64,000 bases of DNA from Arthrobacter sp. Hiyo8 (GCA_001549895.1 AP014719.1:868001-932000); one strand, 5' to 3'. Positions 43,393-54,104 are shown, counted from the stretch's first letter. The notes: generated by a model not told the origin, from the letters alone. Program-made: numbers and translations.

Positions 43393-43825
43393 GCAGGCCG
43401 GAGGCCACCCGTTCCAGCAGTGCACGGACAATCGGCAGGTCGGCAGGAATCCACGGCAAGGTCAACGCCTCGTCGCCATTGCCAAGCGGAACCCACCGGA
43501 GTTCATCGTGGTCCTGGAGCGGACGCGGCTCGCCGTCGAGCAGTTCGGCGAACCATACCCTCATGACGGCGCGCTCGTTCAGCGGCCAAGCGGCGCCCGC
43601 GTCAGGCTCCACCTCAGACCCGAGCCGGACAGTGATCCCGAGTTCCTCGAGCAACTCGCGGTGCAGCGCGTCTTCGAAGGATTCCCCGGCCTCCAGCTTG
43701 CCGCCCGGGAACTCCCACATTCCCGCGAATTGCGGTGGGGCGCTGCGCCTCGCGGCGAGCAGCCGTTTCGGATTTTCAAGGGAATCGACGACGGCGGCGC
43801 CCGCCACGCTTATCAGTCCAGTCAC
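43385..43825 (-). CDS. Nudix hydrolase (MutT-like)
   Basis: Intact 146-residue protein. The Nudix box is GGKLEAGESFEDALHRELLEELGI, matching GX5EX7REUXEEXGU, preceded by AGMWEFP as in 8-oxo-dGTP hydrolases. MutT-type members clean oxidised nucleotides from the pool. The neighbouring SOS-box radical SAM gene is a second DNA-damage link, but this gene faces it and has no visible LexA box. Confidence 0.92.
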   Translation of the reverse strand: MTGLISVAGAAVVDSLENPKRLLAARRSAPPQFAGMWEFPGGKLEAGESFEDALHRELLEELGITVRLGSEVEPDAGAAWPLNERAVMRVWFAELLDGEPRPLQDHDELRWVPLGNGDEALTLPWIPADLPIVRALLERVASGLLN

Positions 43826-43969
43826 CGCAACAGTCTATTGGCCCTCAGGTCATCGCCCCCGCTATGGAAGTTGTCACATTCAGGGCTATTCACCGAGGAC
43901 TCGAACTAAGCTTGAAAGTCGGCTTTATTCCCTCCGAGTTGCATCCCGCTCGCCCCAAGAAACAGGACG

Positions 43970-45176
43970 ATGACCACTACTGCTGTCACCAAGACCTCCC
44001 AAAAGACCCGAAGCCGTCACGTGGCGCTGGCGATCTTCGCCCTTGCCATGGGTGGATTTGCCATCGGGACAACGGAGTTCACCATGATGGGCTTGCTCAA
44101 GGAGATCGAGCAGGGACTCCACATCAGCACTCCCGAGGCCGGGAACCTGATTTCGGCCTACGCCTTGGGTGTCGTGGTGGGGGCGCCCATCTTCGCGGCA
44201 CTTGGTGCCCGGCTCCCCCGCAAGCAACTTGCCCTGGGGCTCATGCTGTTCCTGTCGATAGCGAACCTGACGTCCTTCATCGCACCGGACTACGGAACCA
44301 TGGTGATCACGAGGTTTGCCTCGGGACTGCCCCATGGCGCCTTCTTCGGAATCGCCGCGGTCATCGCCGCGAGCCTGGTTGCTCCCACCAAGCGCGGCTG
44401 GGCGATTTCGATGGTCATGGGCGGACTGACCGTCTCCAACGTCATCGGTGTTCCCGCGGCGACGTGGCTCGGCCAGACTTTCGGTGGCGCCTTCTCTTCG
44501 TGGTGGTGGGCATCATCGGCCTGGCCACGAGTGTGTTGCTCTGGAAGTTCGTCCCCTTCGAGCCAGCCCACCCGGAGGCAAGCATCCGCCGGGAACTTGG
44601 TGCCCTCAAACGCATCCAGGTGTGGTTGGCATTGCTGATCGGAATCATCGGTTTTGGCGGCTTCTTCGCCACCTACACGTACATCTCCCACACCATGACG
44701 TCCGTGGCCGGCATCCCGGAGGCGCTGATACCCCTCGTGGTGGCCCTGTACGGACTGGGCATGGTGGCAGGCAACATCCTGGGCGGCCGCATCGCCGATA
44801 AGTCGGTCATGGGAACCATCTACCGGGTGCTGCCCCTCATCGCCTTGGCGCTCGTGGCCTACGCGGTCGCGGCCCACTGGGCGTGGTCGGCGTTCGTCAT
44901 GGTCTTCATCGTGGGCGGCATCGGCTCCATGCTCATCCCGCCCTTGCAAACGCGCCTGCTCGACGCTTCGCCGGACGCGCCGTCCTTGGCCTCTTCGCTC
45001 AACCACTCCGCGCTCAACATCGCCAACGCCCTTGGCGCATTCCTCGGCGGGGTGGTCATCGCCTGGGGCTGGGGATACGTTGCCCCTGCCCTCGTCGGGG
45101 CCGTCCTGGCGATCCTGGGCTCGGCGTCGCGGGCATCAGCGGCTGGTTGGAACGCAAGAAGCCGCTGGCTGCCTAG
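43970..45176 (+). CDS. MFS exporter (AraJ/DHA1-like)
   Basis: About 402 residues with roughly twelve hydrophobic helices. The opening ALAIFALAMGGFAIGTTEFTMMGLL is the marker of the DHA1 sugar/drug efflux group. The loop motif between helices 2 and 3 is GARLPRKQL. Two bases are missing, near 44483 (FGWRLLFVVVG expected) and at 45120 (ILGLGVAGISGWLER expected). The repaired frame ends RKKPLAA. The exported substrate cannot be predicted. Its stop overlaps the CDF gene stop by 4 bp. Confidence 0.9.
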
Positions 45177-46090
45177 ACCTGGACACGCTCTACGTCGGGC
45201 TCGAGGTAGATGACCCGGGCGATCGGTACCGCGGTGCGGATCCTGAGTTCGGCGGCGTCGATCGCTCTCGCAATCGCCTGCCCCGTATCTGCCGCGCCCA
45301 CGCTGATCTTCGCAGCGACCAGCAACTCTTCCGGGCCCAAATGCATGGTCTTGAGGTGGATAATGCGCGTGCCATCCGACTCAATGGCTTCCGTGATCCG
45401 CGCATTGTCCTCTTTGGTGGCAGATTCGCCGAGCAGCAAGGACTTGGTTTCCACCGCGAGCACCACGGCGATTCCCACAAGGAGCAGGCCGATCATTCCG
45501 GTGCCCGCGGCGTCCCACAAGCCGTTGCCCGTGATGAGGGTCAGGCTCACGCCGAACAGCGCGAAAACGAGGCCCAGAAGGGCTCCGAAATCCTCCAGGA
45601 GGATCACGGGCAGTTCCGGTTGCTTGGCGTTGCGGATGAACTTGATCCAGCTTTGTTTGCCGCGCAAGGGATTGGATTCGTGGATGGCGGTCCGGAACGA
45701 GAAGGATTCCGCCACAATAGCGCCGAGCAGCACGGCCAGGGGTACCCACCAGAAATCGCCCTCAATGGCATGGGGGTGCTGGAACTTCTCCCAGGATTCA
45801 TAGAGCGCAAAGAGTCCGCCAACGCTGAACAGCACGATCGAGACGATGAAGGCGTAAATGTAGCGCTCACGGCCATAGCCGAACGGGTGCTCGGGACTCG
45901 CTGCGCGCTGTGCGCGCTTCCCGCCAAGCAGCAGGAGCAACTGGTTGCCGGAGTCGGCGACGGAGTGGATTGCCTCGGCCAACATGGACGACGACATCGT
46001 CAGGACGAATGCGACGAACTTGAGCACAGCGATCGCCAGGTTGGCACTCAATGCCGCCACGATTGCCTTGGTACCGCCATTTGCAGCCAC
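45173..46090 (-). CDS. Cation diffusion facilitator (CDF) transporter
   Basis: Intact 305-residue CDF protein. The N-terminus (ALSANLAIAVLKFVAFVLTMSSSMLAEAIHSVADSGNQLLLLLG) contains the helix-2 HSVAD metal site. HPFGYGRERYIYAFIVSIVLFSVGGLFALYE is the next family block. Other helices and a C-terminal cytoplasmic domain (IIHLKTMHLGPEELLVAAKISV) follow. It probably exports Zn, Fe or Mn in exchange for protons; the metal is not predictable. Confidence 0.92.
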   Translation of the reverse strand: MAANGGTKAIVAALSANLAIAVLKFVAFVLTMSSSMLAEAIHSVADSGNQLLLLLGGKRAQRAASPEHPFGYGRERYIYAFIVSIVLFSVGGLFALYESWEKFQHPHAIEGDFWWVPLAVLLGAIVAESFSFRTAIHESNPLRGKQSWIKFIRNAKQPELPVILLEDFGALLGLVFALFGVSLTLITGNGLWDAAGTGMIGLLLVGIAVVLAVETKSLLLGESATKEDNARITEAIESDGTRIIHLKTMHLGPEELLVAAKISVGAADTGQAIARAIDAAELRIRTAVPIARVIYLEPDVERVQV

Positions 46091-46192
46091 GGAGGCTCCA
46101 CCTCTTCTTCAATTCAGGGGATGTGAGTGAAAGGCACGAACAGACCGCGAGGTCGCGTTCCTGCAAGCAATACCGTACCTGCAGCGGGAGTG

Positions 46193-47087
46193 TCAGGAGG
46201 CTTGCTGCGAGCGTGCGCTGGCGTAGAGGCAAACCGTGGCTGCTGTGCCAAGGTTCAGGCTTTCCGCCGAACCGTAGACGGGCACTGCGACACGATGGTC
46301 GGCAAGGGCAAGCTCGGAGTCTGAAAGTCCTTGCGCCTCGTTGCCGAACAGCCAGGCGGTCGGGGCTTCAAGGGCGTAGGCGGAAGTCGCTGCTGACGCA
46401 CCCAGGCGGCGCGCCGCGTTCTCGTCCTGAAGTTTGTCCAGGTTGAGGGTGCCGTAACCGTCCGCTGCGAGGATCCCGATGCCGCGCTCCTTGCAGCCGG
46501 CCACGAGTTCCCCGACGTCCGCACCCAACACAACCGGTAAGTGGAAGAGCGAACCTGCCGTGGACCGCACAGCCTTCGGGTTGTAAATGTCAACGCTGGA
46601 GGCCGTCAGGACCACGGCATCCGCCCCGGCGGCATCAGCGGCCCGAAGCACCGTGCCCGCGTTGCCGGGGTCGCGCACCTGGCACATGACGGCAATCAGC
46701 CGCGGCCCGGCGTCGAGCACTGATTCAAGGCTGACGTCCACAAAGCTGCAGACGGCCACAATCCCTTGGGGATTGACGGTGTCCGCCATGGCGGCCAGGA
46801 CATCATCGTTCGCCAGCCGCAAGGCAACGCCGTCGGCGAGTTCGGCGAGTTCAGGGAGCCGGTCAAGGCAGCTTTCGCTCGCGAACACTTCGTGTACGAC
46901 GCCGGACTCCCCGCCGCGGTCCGCTCCCGGTGCAGGACCAGCGCCTCGCGAACGGCCTGGGGCCTTCCGCGAGGAACCGCCCGCGCTTTAAACGGGCCGG
47001 GCGCCCTGCAAGCTTTGCGACATCCCTGACCCGATCGGCTCGGGGGTTGGACATCGGAAGTTCTTGCGGGCGCCCGGTTTCGTTCAT
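46193..47087 (-). CDS. TrmH/SpoU family RNA 2'-O-methyltransferase
   Basis: About 298 residues from the ATG at 47087 (another in-frame ATG at 47054). The N-terminal substrate-binding part has RDVAKLAGRPARLKRGRFLAEGPQAVREAL. The SPOUT domain has VRDPGNAGTVLRAADAAGADAVV, LFGNEAQGLSD and VPVYGSAESLNLGTAATVCLY, the three knot motifs. Two bases are missing, at 46959-46962 and near 46923. It lies 26 bp past rplT and is probably in the infC-rpmI-rplT operon, as in many actinobacteria. It likely methylates rRNA or tRNA. Confidence 0.92.
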
Positions 47088-47113
47088 ATAAAGAACTTTA
47101 GTGGCAGTTGCGA

Positions 47114-47794
47114 CTAGTTCTTGATCTGCTGGCGGGCTTCGCCACCGGCAGGCTCAAAGCCTGCAGCCTTTGCGGCCTCAACGGTGGAGAACCAGTACTC
47201 GGCAACAGTCACGTCGTACCAGGTGGAACCCGGAACGTGGTACTTGTTGGACTCGGCGTTGCCCTTGATGGCGTGGCCTTCCGGTGCGGCTTCGCCCTCA
47301 ACGGCGACAACAGCGCCTTCGATGGCCGGCTTCTCGGAAGCAGAGGCCTTGACGGCGGTAGCGGTCTTCGCAGCCGGAGCAGCCTTGGCGGCAGCCTTCG
47401 GAGCGGCCTCGGCCTTGGCGGCCGGAGCGGAAGTGTCGGCAGGCAGGGAGTCCTTGGCAACCTTGACCAGCGCGGCGAAAGCGTTGGCGTCGGAAACAGC
47501 CAGCTCTGCCAGCATGCGGCGGTCAACCTCGACCTCAGCGGCCTTCAGGCCCTGGATCAGACGGTTGTAGGTCAGGCCGTTGGCGCGGGATGCAGCGTTG
47601 ATGCGCTGGATCCAGAGGCGACGGAAGTCACCCTTCTTCTTGCGGCGGTCGCCGTAGCTGTACACAAACGAGTGCAGCAGCTGCTCTTTTGCCTTGCGGT
47701 ACAGGCGAGACCGCTGACCGCGGTAACCCTTGGCCCGTTCAAGGACAACCCGACGCTTCTTGTGGGCGTTTACCGCCCGCTTCACACGTGCCAC
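47114..47794 (-). CDS. rplT: Ribosomal protein L20 with C-terminal sunset-like extension
   Basis: Residues 1-118 are a normal L20 ([52 protein letters not shown]). L20 is usually about 118-128 residues; this one has 226. After it come an Ala/Lys-rich linker and a compact domain [17 protein letters not shown]...[21 protein letters not shown], which I recognise as the sunset-type domain. There is no stop or frame break between the parts. The extension must project from the ribosome surface; its role is unknown. Confidence 0.93.
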   Translation of the reverse strand: MARVKRAVNAHKKRRVVLERAKGYRGQRSRLYRKAKEQLLHSFVYSYGDRRKKKGDFRRLWIQRINAASRANGLTYNRLIQGLKAAEVEVDRRMLAELAVSDANAFAALVKVAKDSLPADTSAPAAKAEAAPKAAAKAAPAAKTATAVKASASEKPAIEGAVVAVEGEAAPEGHAIKGNAESNKYHVPGSTWYDVTVAEYWFSTVEAAKAAGFEPAGGEARQQIKN

Positions 47795-47911
47795 GTGCGT
47801 ACTCCTTCAAAATTCTTATCCCAAGCTGCTACTGCCGGAAACCCGGCCGGCCTGAGAAGGCTTTGGTGTAGTCGGCGGCTACCGGATGGCAGCAACCAGA
47901 AAACTTGGAAC

Positions 47912-48106
47912 TTAGACGCCGAGCATCTTCTTGATGACCTTGGCATCGCCCTTGAAGACGATCTTGTCGCCGGCAAGGCGACGGGTCAGGGTGGAGGACT
48001 TGTGCTCCAGGTAGTGGCGCCGGTTGGCCTGCTGACGCTTCAGCTTGCCGGTGCCGGTCAGCTTGAAGCGCTTCTTAGCACCACTGTGGGTCTTCATCTT
48101 CGGCAT
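47912..48106 (-). CDS. rpmI: Ribosomal protein L35
   Basis: Intact 64-residue protein starting [20 protein letters not shown], the standard L35 start, behind [25 protein letters not shown] is the other conserved block. It lies between infC and rplT in the usual order. Confidence 0.97.
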   Translation of the reverse strand: MPKMKTHSGAKKRFKLTGTGKLKRQQANRRHYLEHKSSTLTRRLAGDKIVFKGDAKVIKKMLGV

Positions 48107-48222
48107 GGGAACCGATCTCCTTACGTGTCCGCAGACTGGGTCTGCAGTTCTTTCGTGCAGCCACCCCATAGGGGGCGGCTGCTGCTTTCGTGCCGGGCGG
48201 AGGAATGCCTCCTGCGGCGTGA

Positions 48223-49308
48223 CTAGTTGGTCTTGCGTGCCGCTGGCTTCGGAGCGGCCTTGGGGGCTGCCGGCCGAGCTGCAGGCTTCGGAACCGCGGG
48301 CTTCGCCATCGGTTTCGGTACTGGTGTGGCAGCAGGCTTGGGGGCAGCCGGCACAACAGGCTTCGAAGCTGCCTGCTCAGGTGCCTTTGCCGGTGCCGGT
48401 GCCTTTGCGGGCGCCGGCGCGACAACGGGAGCTGCTTCAACCGCGGGAGCCTTTTCGACAACTGGAGCTGCTTCAACTACAGGAGCTGCTTCAACTACAG
48501 GAGCCTTCTCGACAACCGGAGCTGCTTCAACCACGGGAGCCTCTTCGACAACCGTTTCCTCAGCGACCGGAGTCTCTTCGACTTCAGCGGCCTCCGCCTC
48601 AACGGCTTCCGATACGGTCTCCTCGGCCTGGGTTTCCTCGGCCTGGGCCAGGAGTTCCGCCGGCAGCAAGTCCGCGAGTGACTGGGTCAGGGGAGCATCC
48701 TCGCCTGAAACGTCAATCCGGCCTGCGGCCTTGGCTTCATTCTGGGCCTTGGCCTCTGCACGCTGCGCCGCGCGGCGGGCCTCGGCCTTGGCCTCGGCCT
48801 TGTTTTTCAGCGGACCGATCACCATGACCATGTTGCGGCCATCGATGCGCGGGCTGGACTCAATCACGCCGACTTCGGCAACGTCCTCAGCGAAGCGCTG
48901 CAACAGGCGGATGCCCATTTCAGGGCGCTGCTGCTCACGTCCGCGGAACTGGATCATGGCTTTCACCTTGTCACCGGCACCCAGGAAGCGAAGCGCGTGG
49001 CCGCGCTTGGTCTCGTAGTCGTGGGTATCGATCTTCAGGCGGAAGCGGATTTCCTTGAGGACCGTGTTGGTCTGGTTCTTGCGGGCCTCACGGGCTTTAA
49101 CAGCGGCTTCGTACTTGTACTTGCCGAAGTCCATCAGCTTGCACACCGGAGGCTTCGCCTGCGGTGCAACTTCAACGAGATCCAGGTCAGCCTCGGCAGC
49201 CAGACGCAGGGCGTCCTCAATACGGACGATTCCAACCTGTTCGCCGGCAGGGCCGACCAAACGCACCTCGGGGACGCGGATACGCTCATTGATTCTTGGC
49301 TCGCTAAT
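48223..49308 (-). CDS. infC: Translation initiation factor IF-3, AUU start, long C-terminal tail
   Basis: The IF-3 core ([20 protein letters not shown] to [17 protein letters not shown]) spans about 175 residues. The natural start is the ATT at 49308, seven bases after AGGAG. No ATG, GTG or TTG sits at that position, and AUU/AUC starts are the known basis of IF-3 autoregulation in other bacteria. After the core comes a tail of about 185 residues with repeated [12 protein letters not shown] units and a PKPAA-rich end, roughly doubling the usual length to 361. The tail is low-complexity and probably disordered. Confidence 0.92.
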   Translation of the reverse strand: MSEPRINERIRVPEVRLVGPAGEQVGIVRIEDALRLAAEADLDLVEVAPQAKPPVCKLMDFGKYKYEAAVKAREARKNQTNTVLKEIRFRLKIDTHDYETKRGHALRFLGAGDKVKAMIQFRGREQQRPEMGIRLLQRFAEDVAEVGVIESSPRIDGRNMVMVIGPLKNKAEAKAEARRAAQRAEAKAQNEAKAAGRIDVSGEDAPLTQSLADLLPAELLAQAEETQAEETVSEAVEAEAAEVEETPVAEETVVEEAPVVEAAPVVEKAPVVEAAPVVEAAPVVEKAPAVEAAPVVAPAPAKAPAPAKAPEQAASKPVVPAAPKPAATPVPKPMAKPAVPKPAARPAAPKAAPKPAARKTN

Positions 49309-49353
49309 GTCAAAGCTCCTGTTGTTGTGATGAGTATTCCACCGGCAAATAGA

Positions 49354-49388
49354 GAAGGCCCCCAATTGCTGGCGCAATCGAAGGCCTC
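49354..49388 (-). promoter_or_regulatory. Hairpin in the infC leader
   Basis: On the minus strand GAGGCCTTCG-ATTGC-GCCA-GCAAT-TGGGGGCCTTC can fold with inner stem ATTGC/GCAAT and outer stem GAGGCC/GGCCTTC, followed by TCTATTTG. It lies about 45 bp before the infC start and could be an attenuator or a binding site for operon control. The rest of the 49309-49644 gap shows nothing else clear. Confidence 0.4.
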
Positions 49389-49644
49389 GAAGATCGGAAA
49401 CGGCCCCTCAAGGGAGGCGTTCGCACCATCCAAGGCTGACCTTGAACGGTGTCCGACCAGGTACCCGGCAACTTACATCCCCGAAGGGAAACGGCTGACG
49501 CGGGTGGGAGAGAACTCCGCTTGCAAACTGAAAATCAATTCTACAGAAATCGGCAACCAACCGCACATTAACGGTGGGTGGCCGAGCGCTGCGTGAGCCA
49601 TGGAAAATGGCAACTTCCAGTCGGTCTGTGACAAGCTTACCAGC

Positions 49645-50031
49645 ATGAGCACTTCAGACAGCAATTCCCTCGACCACGAGCCCGCCGGCACTGGTGCCGG
49701 AGTAAGCCAGCAGATCCGCGACATTTCGGAAGTTCCGGCTGTTGAGGTCATCACCACCGGCGCCGTTCACCTCATGAGCGCGGCAGCCGTCAAAGTGGGC
49801 TTGGCCGACGACCCCGAGGCCGAAGAGCTCAAGGACCTGGACGAGGCCCGCAAGCTGATCACCGCCTTGGCCGGACTCGTCACCGCCGCAGCACCGGAAA
49901 TCGGTTCGCAGCACGCCGGCCCCTTGCGCGACGGCCTCCGCTCCCTACAGCTTGCGTTCCGCGAGGCGTCCCTGATCCCGGACGAGCCGGGCAAGGGCCC
50001 GGGCGAAAAGTTCACCGGCCCGGTCAACTGA
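49645..50031 (+). CDS. DUF1844 domain protein
   Basis: 128 residues from MSTSDSNSLDHEP. The core VEVITTGAVHLMSAAAVKVGLADDPEAEELKDLDEARKLITALAGLV is the DUF1844 pattern. Such genes commonly sit divergent from infC in actinobacteria, as here. The function is unknown. There is no clear ribosome site before this ATG, so the transcript may be leaderless. An upstream in-frame ATG at 49600 is less likely. Confidence 0.85.
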   Translation: MSTSDSNSLDHEPAGTGAGVSQQIRDISEVPAVEVITTGAVHLMSAAAVKVGLADDPEAEELKDLDEARKLITALAGLVTAAAPEIGSQHAGPLRDGLRSLQLAFREASLIPDEPGKGPGEKFTGPVN

Positions 50032-50053
50032 TCCGGACTATCTGTACGACCGC

Positions 50054-50087
50054 GACGGCGGGCTGGCCCTTTGGCCAGCCCGCCGTC
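50054..50087. terminator. Bidirectional terminator hairpin
   Basis: A perfect 15-bp stem (GACGGCGGGCTGGCC and complement) with loop CTTT, between the ends of two converging genes (DUF1844 and MFS). It could end transcription from both sides. Confidence 0.85.
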
Positions 50088-50111
50088 GTCGTTTGGCGGC
50101 TTAGGCGCGAC

Positions 50112-51444
50112 TCAGGTGGCGGGGTCTCCCGCGCCCGTCTGGGTGATGGTCATGCTCCGGCGCCGACGCAGCTGGAGGAACAACCCGGCAAGGCACAACA
50201 CCACTCCCGCCGTCCCGATGGCGACGAAGCCGGCCCACGGCCCCACGCCGTCGATGAAGAGGCCCGCGACGGGCGAACCGAAAGCCACGCCTGCAGTGAG
50301 GGCCGAGCCGTACCAGCCCATGGCCTCGCCGCGCCGCTCCTCATCCACGATGTCGGCGACCTTTTCCGACGCCGCGGACAGCACCGGCGCGCAGAGCAGG
50401 CCGGGAAGCAGAGACAACAATGCAAGGGTCCACGTGTCCCCGGCGAAGCCCATCGGGATGGTCAATGCCGCCATTCCCAGCAGGAGCAGGATGGGCGAGA
50501 CGGCCGGTGCATGGCGCCGTAGATGAGCCCGCCGACTACCGATGAGGCGCACCAGAAGAAGAAGACAGTTCCGATCTCGCTCTCGTGCCCGCCGCGCTGC
50601 AACACCGCGACGATTCCGACGTCGGTGCCGCTCAGGACCATTCCGGATCCTGCGGCGACGGCGAACACGGCGGCTACCGCCGCGGTGAACCATGTGAAGT
50701 TCCGGGCCATCTTTCCCCGCAACCCGGAAGGTTGCGACACTGTCGGAGCCATCTCCGAAGCCGCCTCCTGAAGATGGGCCGGAGCCGATGCCACCACCGC
50801 GGCTTCGGCCGCATGAAGCTCATCGGCATCCCGGTCAGCCGTCTGGCCGGCGTCCAGGACGCCCTCGCTGCGGGTGGGCGGGTTGAACCAGAGAAGGAAG
50901 AGCCCGGCGGCCGACGTGCACACACCCACGATGGTCAGGCCGAGTGCCGTGAACCCGCTGGTAGCCACGACCGCGCCCACCGCGGGGCCGATCATGAAGA
51001 CCACTTCGGTGCCAATGGAGTCCAGCGCATAGGCCGAACGCCGCTGCTCGCCGTCAACCAGCACCCCCAGGGACTGGCGGATGACGCTGAAGATGGGCAG
51101 CGTCAACAGGCCCCCGACGAAGACAAGTGGGAGGATCCATTCGTAGCTGACGTGCGGCACCACGGACCAAATCACCAACTCAGACACAACGGAAGGAATA
51201 AGCGCCTTGCGCAGGCCGACAGTGTCCACGCGCCGCCCCGCCACGGAGCGCCGATCGCGATGCCGATGGTGAATACCGCCGCGGCAGCACCGGCGGCGGC
51301 ATATCCCTTGCCCAAAGTCAGCACGATGTGCAGGGTGAGCAGGACTCCCGCTGCCGAGTGCGGTATGCGGGCCACCATGCCCACCAGCAGGAGACGCCGC
51401 ACGGACGTGATGGACAGCATCTCCCGGTAGAGAGAGAAATTCAC
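50112..51444 (-). CDS. MFS transporter
   Basis: About 444 residues when repaired, starting with GTG at 51444 (NFSLYREMLSITSVRRLLLVGMVARIPHSAAGVLLTLH). About twelve helices are visible. A central loop rich in Ala/Asp/Glu (DAGQTADRDADELHAAEAAVV) separates the two halves. Two bases are missing, near 51235 (WRGRRVDTVGLRKAL expected) and 50502 (HRPVSPILLLLG expected). The substrate is unknown. It lies behind the SseB-like gene but with 57 bp between. Confidence 0.87.
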
Positions 51445-51501
51445 GAGCTCATCCTCTGTTCTGCCGAGGGCAGGACAAGGACGTTCCCCCTGTGCCTTCG
51501 G

Positions 51502-52401
51502 CTACTGTGCCGCCCGCTGCAAGCTGACCTCGATCGAGTCAACCCGCTCGGCGAACAATTCGTTCTGCGCCCAACGCCCGTTCAGTCCGGAGACGAGATC
51601 CTGCACCGCGGCGGCGTCCAGGCCGTCTTCGAGGTACAGCACCACGCGCAATTCGGGCCCGGGTCCCCGCCGGCCATGGCCGATCCGTCAGCCGTGCGCG
51701 ACGCCATTCCAGATCCGGCCGCACCTCCAGGCGCCGCACGGCCGGGTACATCCCTGCCAGGGAATTGAGAGCAGACTCCAGTTCATCATCAAGGTACGAC
51801 GGCGTCCAGTCGCGCTGCTGTGCCAGTGACCACATGGCAGGCCGGCGGACGACGAAGGTGACATCCGAACCGGGATCCAGGACGAGCAGCTGGGCTCCTT
51901 CGGAGACGGCAGACAGGGCCGCCCGGGCCGCATAAACAGCGACGGGACGGGCCTGCGGATGCCAGGCTTCAAGGGCGGCCGCCGACGTGAACACCGGCAT
52001 GGCCGTGCGGCCATCCGGCGCCTTCAATGTCACGAGCGCCATGTCGGCCTGCTTGTCCGCATGGAGTCCGTCCACGCCCTCGGCTTCCTCAGCGAGCTGG
52101 GCCACCACCGGGACGAACACCCTCGCCGTTGCCAACGAAGCCACCACACCGGCCTCGCTGCCGGTTCCGGCGAGCAGAGCCGCGACGGCGGCGAGGTATC
52201 CGGCGTCGGCCGTTCCGTCGTCGTCCTCGAAATTATGGATCTTTGCGGCGTCGCCGCTCAGGTCGCGGCCTGCCCAGGGCTGGCCGGCAGAATCGCCTGC
52301 GCCGCCAGCACCTGCCAGGGCCGCAGCGATGTGCCCGGGCAACTGCCGGGTGCCGGAGTCGAAGCCTGGTCAGCTGCCGGGAACTGTGGATCGTGAGACA
52401 T
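51502..52401 (-). CDS. SseB family protein
   Basis: About 300 residues when repaired. The frame as read covers only part. Three missing bases, near 52364, 51685 and in the 51660 region, restore a frame from [21 protein letters not shown] to VSLQRAAQ. The core (ADMALVTLKAPDGRTAMPVFTSAAALEAWHPQARPV...LLVLDPGSDVTFVVRRPAMWSLAQ) is SseB N-terminal-like. The biochemical role is unknown. The ATG overlaps the hisA stop (TGATG), and this pairing with hisA is common in Arthrobacter-type genomes. Confidence 0.85.
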
Positions 52402-53147
52402 CAGCGGCGGCCGGCGACGTCCAGCGCTTCCGGGAGCGTAAAGGCACCGGCATACAGCGCCTTGCCGACGATCGCTCCTTCGACCCCAAGCGGTACGAGC
52501 TCCCGCAGGACGCGCAGGTCCTCAAGGCTGGAGATGCCGCCCGACGCGACAACTGGCTTGCCGGTCTTTTCGACCATCTGGCGCAACAGCTCGACGTTGG
52601 GTCCCTGCAGTGTCCCGTCCTTCGTGACGTCGGTGACCACGTAGCGGGCGCAGCCGGCATCCTCAAGGCGGGCCAGCACCTCCCAGAGGTCCCCGCCTTC
52701 CTTGGTCCAGCCCCGGCCTGCGAGCGTCGTTCCACGGACGTCGAGCCCGACGGCGATCTTGTCACCGAAGCGGTCGATGGCCCGGCGGGTCCATTCCGGA
52801 TTCTCCAGCGCGGCGGTTCCGAGGTTCACGCGGGCGACGCCGAGCTCAAGCGCGCGCTCAAGGGATTCGTCGTCGCGCAGTCCGCCGGACAGCTCCACCT
52901 TGACGTTCAGCTGCGAGACGACCTCGCTGATGAGGCCGGCGTTGTTGCCGCGTCCGAACGCCGCGTCAAGGTCCACCATGTGCACCCACTCGGCTCCGGC
53001 GTTCTGCCAGTTCAGCGCCGCTTCCAGCGGGGTGCCGTAACTGGTCTCGGAGCCGGCTTCTCCCTGAAGGAGACGAACGGCCTGGCCGTCCACGATGTCG
53101 ACGGCGGGCAGGAGTTCCAGAACGGGCAGTTCGGAGGCGGTGGTCAT
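52401..53147 (-). CDS. hisA: Phosphoribosyl isomerase A (HisA/PriA)
   Basis: Intact 248-residue TIM barrel starting [32 protein letters not shown]. The catalytic Asp of [10 protein letters not shown] and the second Asp in [15 protein letters not shown] are present, as is [12 protein letters not shown]. It isomerises ProFAR in histidine synthesis. Actinobacterial PriA proteins also perform the TrpF step; whether this one does depends on a trpF elsewhere. Confidence 0.95.
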   Translation of the reverse strand: MTTASELPVLELLPAVDIVDGQAVRLLQGEAGSETSYGTPLEAALNWQNAGAEWVHMVDLDAAFGRGNNAGLISEVVSQLNVKVELSGGLRDDESLERALELGVARVNLGTAALENPEWTRRAIDRFGDKIAVGLDVRGTTLAGRGWTKEGGDLWEVLARLEDAGCARYVVTDVTKDGTLQGPNVELLRQMVEKTGKPVVASGGISSLEDLRVLRELVPLGVEGAIVGKALYAGAFTLPEALDVAGRR

Positions 53148-53191
53148 TGAAGTCCTCGGTGTTGTGGGACGGGCGTCAGTTGCCCGGCAAC

Positions 53192-53350
53192 TTATTTTGC
53201 AGGCAAAGTGAAGAGGTAGGCGGCTAGCAGAGCCAAGCCAGCGAGTACGTAGAACGAAATGGAGACCCAGGCGGGGCGTTTCTGCTGGTGGAAGGAGATT
53301 CCGCCGCCAACCAGCAGCCCGGCCGCGCCCATGAAGATAACGGACCACAT
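53192..53350 (-). CDS. Small two-helix membrane protein between hisH and hisA
   Basis: 52 residues starting [20 protein letters not shown], with a second hydrophobic segment [20 protein letters not shown]. The ATG at 53350 is two bases beyond the hisH stop (TGATATG). Its position suggests translational coupling, and it would be missed by length filters. The function is unknown. Confidence 0.75.
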   Translation of the reverse strand: MWSVIFMGAAGLLVGGGISFHQQKRPAWVSISFYVLAGLALLAAYLFTLPAK

Positions 53351-53351
53351 A

Positions 53352-54104
53352 TCAGGCAGCGCCTCCGGCCTCGGTCGGCTGCGGCTGGGTTTTTGCTTGC
53401 GGGCGCAAACCCTCAACCCAGTTGCGCAGGAGCCGGGCTCCTGCGTCGCCCGACTTCTCGGGGTGGAATTGCGTGGCACACAACGGTCCGTTTTCCACGG
53501 CGGCGATAAAGGGGCGCCGTGTTCGGACCACGTCACCTTCGGCGGAGCCATGCGGGGCTGGACAACGTCGAATTCCACTTCTGTACGCCATACGAGTGCA
53601 CAAAATAGAAGCGTTCGTGCTCGACGCCGGCGAACAGCTTCGAGCCTTCCGGCACGTCCACAGTGTTCCAGCCCATGTGCGGCACAACGGGGCAGGCAGG
53701 AGTTCCACTTTGCCGGGCCACTCGCCCATGCCTTCGGCCTCGGTACCGTGCTCCACTCCGGCCTCGAACAGGACCTGGAGCCCTACGCAGATACCCAGGA
53801 CTGGCCGGCCTCCGGCAACGCGACGGCCGATCATCCGGATCGCGTCCACTGCCTTGAGTTCACGCATCACCGTTTCGAAGGCGCCGACGCCGGGGACCAG
53901 GAGACCGTCGGCGTTCAGGACGTCTTCGGGTTTGGCGCTCAACGTGACTGCCGCTCCGGCACGCTCAAGCGCGCGGACCGCCGAGCGGACGTTGCCCGAG
54001 CCGTAGTCAAGGACCGTTACGGTCGGCTTTCCCTCGGGCGAGACGATGCGGCTGGCAGCCTTCGGATCGACCACAGCGCCGTCCTTGAGGATCTGCCCAC
54101 TCAC
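53352..54104 (-). CDS. hisH: Imidazole glycerol phosphate synthase glutaminase subunit
   Basis: Class I glutamine amidotransferase, about 251 residues repaired. The nucleophile Cys is in [14 protein letters not shown] near residue 105 and the catalytic His in [14 protein letters not shown] near 220. [13 protein letters not shown] is the N-terminal block. Three bases are missing, at 53689-53692, 53576 and 53511-53514; because three losses restore the original frame, the open frame looks complete but about 60 residues in the middle are wrong. The GTG start overlaps hisB (GTGA). Confidence 0.93.
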   Translation of the reverse strand: MSGQILKDGAVVDPKAASRIVSPEGKPTVTVLDYGSGNVRSAVRALERAGAAVTLSAKPEDVLNADGLLVPGVGAFETVMRELKAVDAIRMIGRRVAGGRPVLGICVGLQVLFEAGVEHGTEAEGMGEWPGKVELLPAPLCRTWAGTLWTCRKARSCSPASSTNASILCTRMAYRSGIRRCPAPHGSAEGDVVRTRRPFIAAVENGPLCATQFHPEKSGDAGARLLRNWVEGLRPQAKTQPQPTEAGGAA

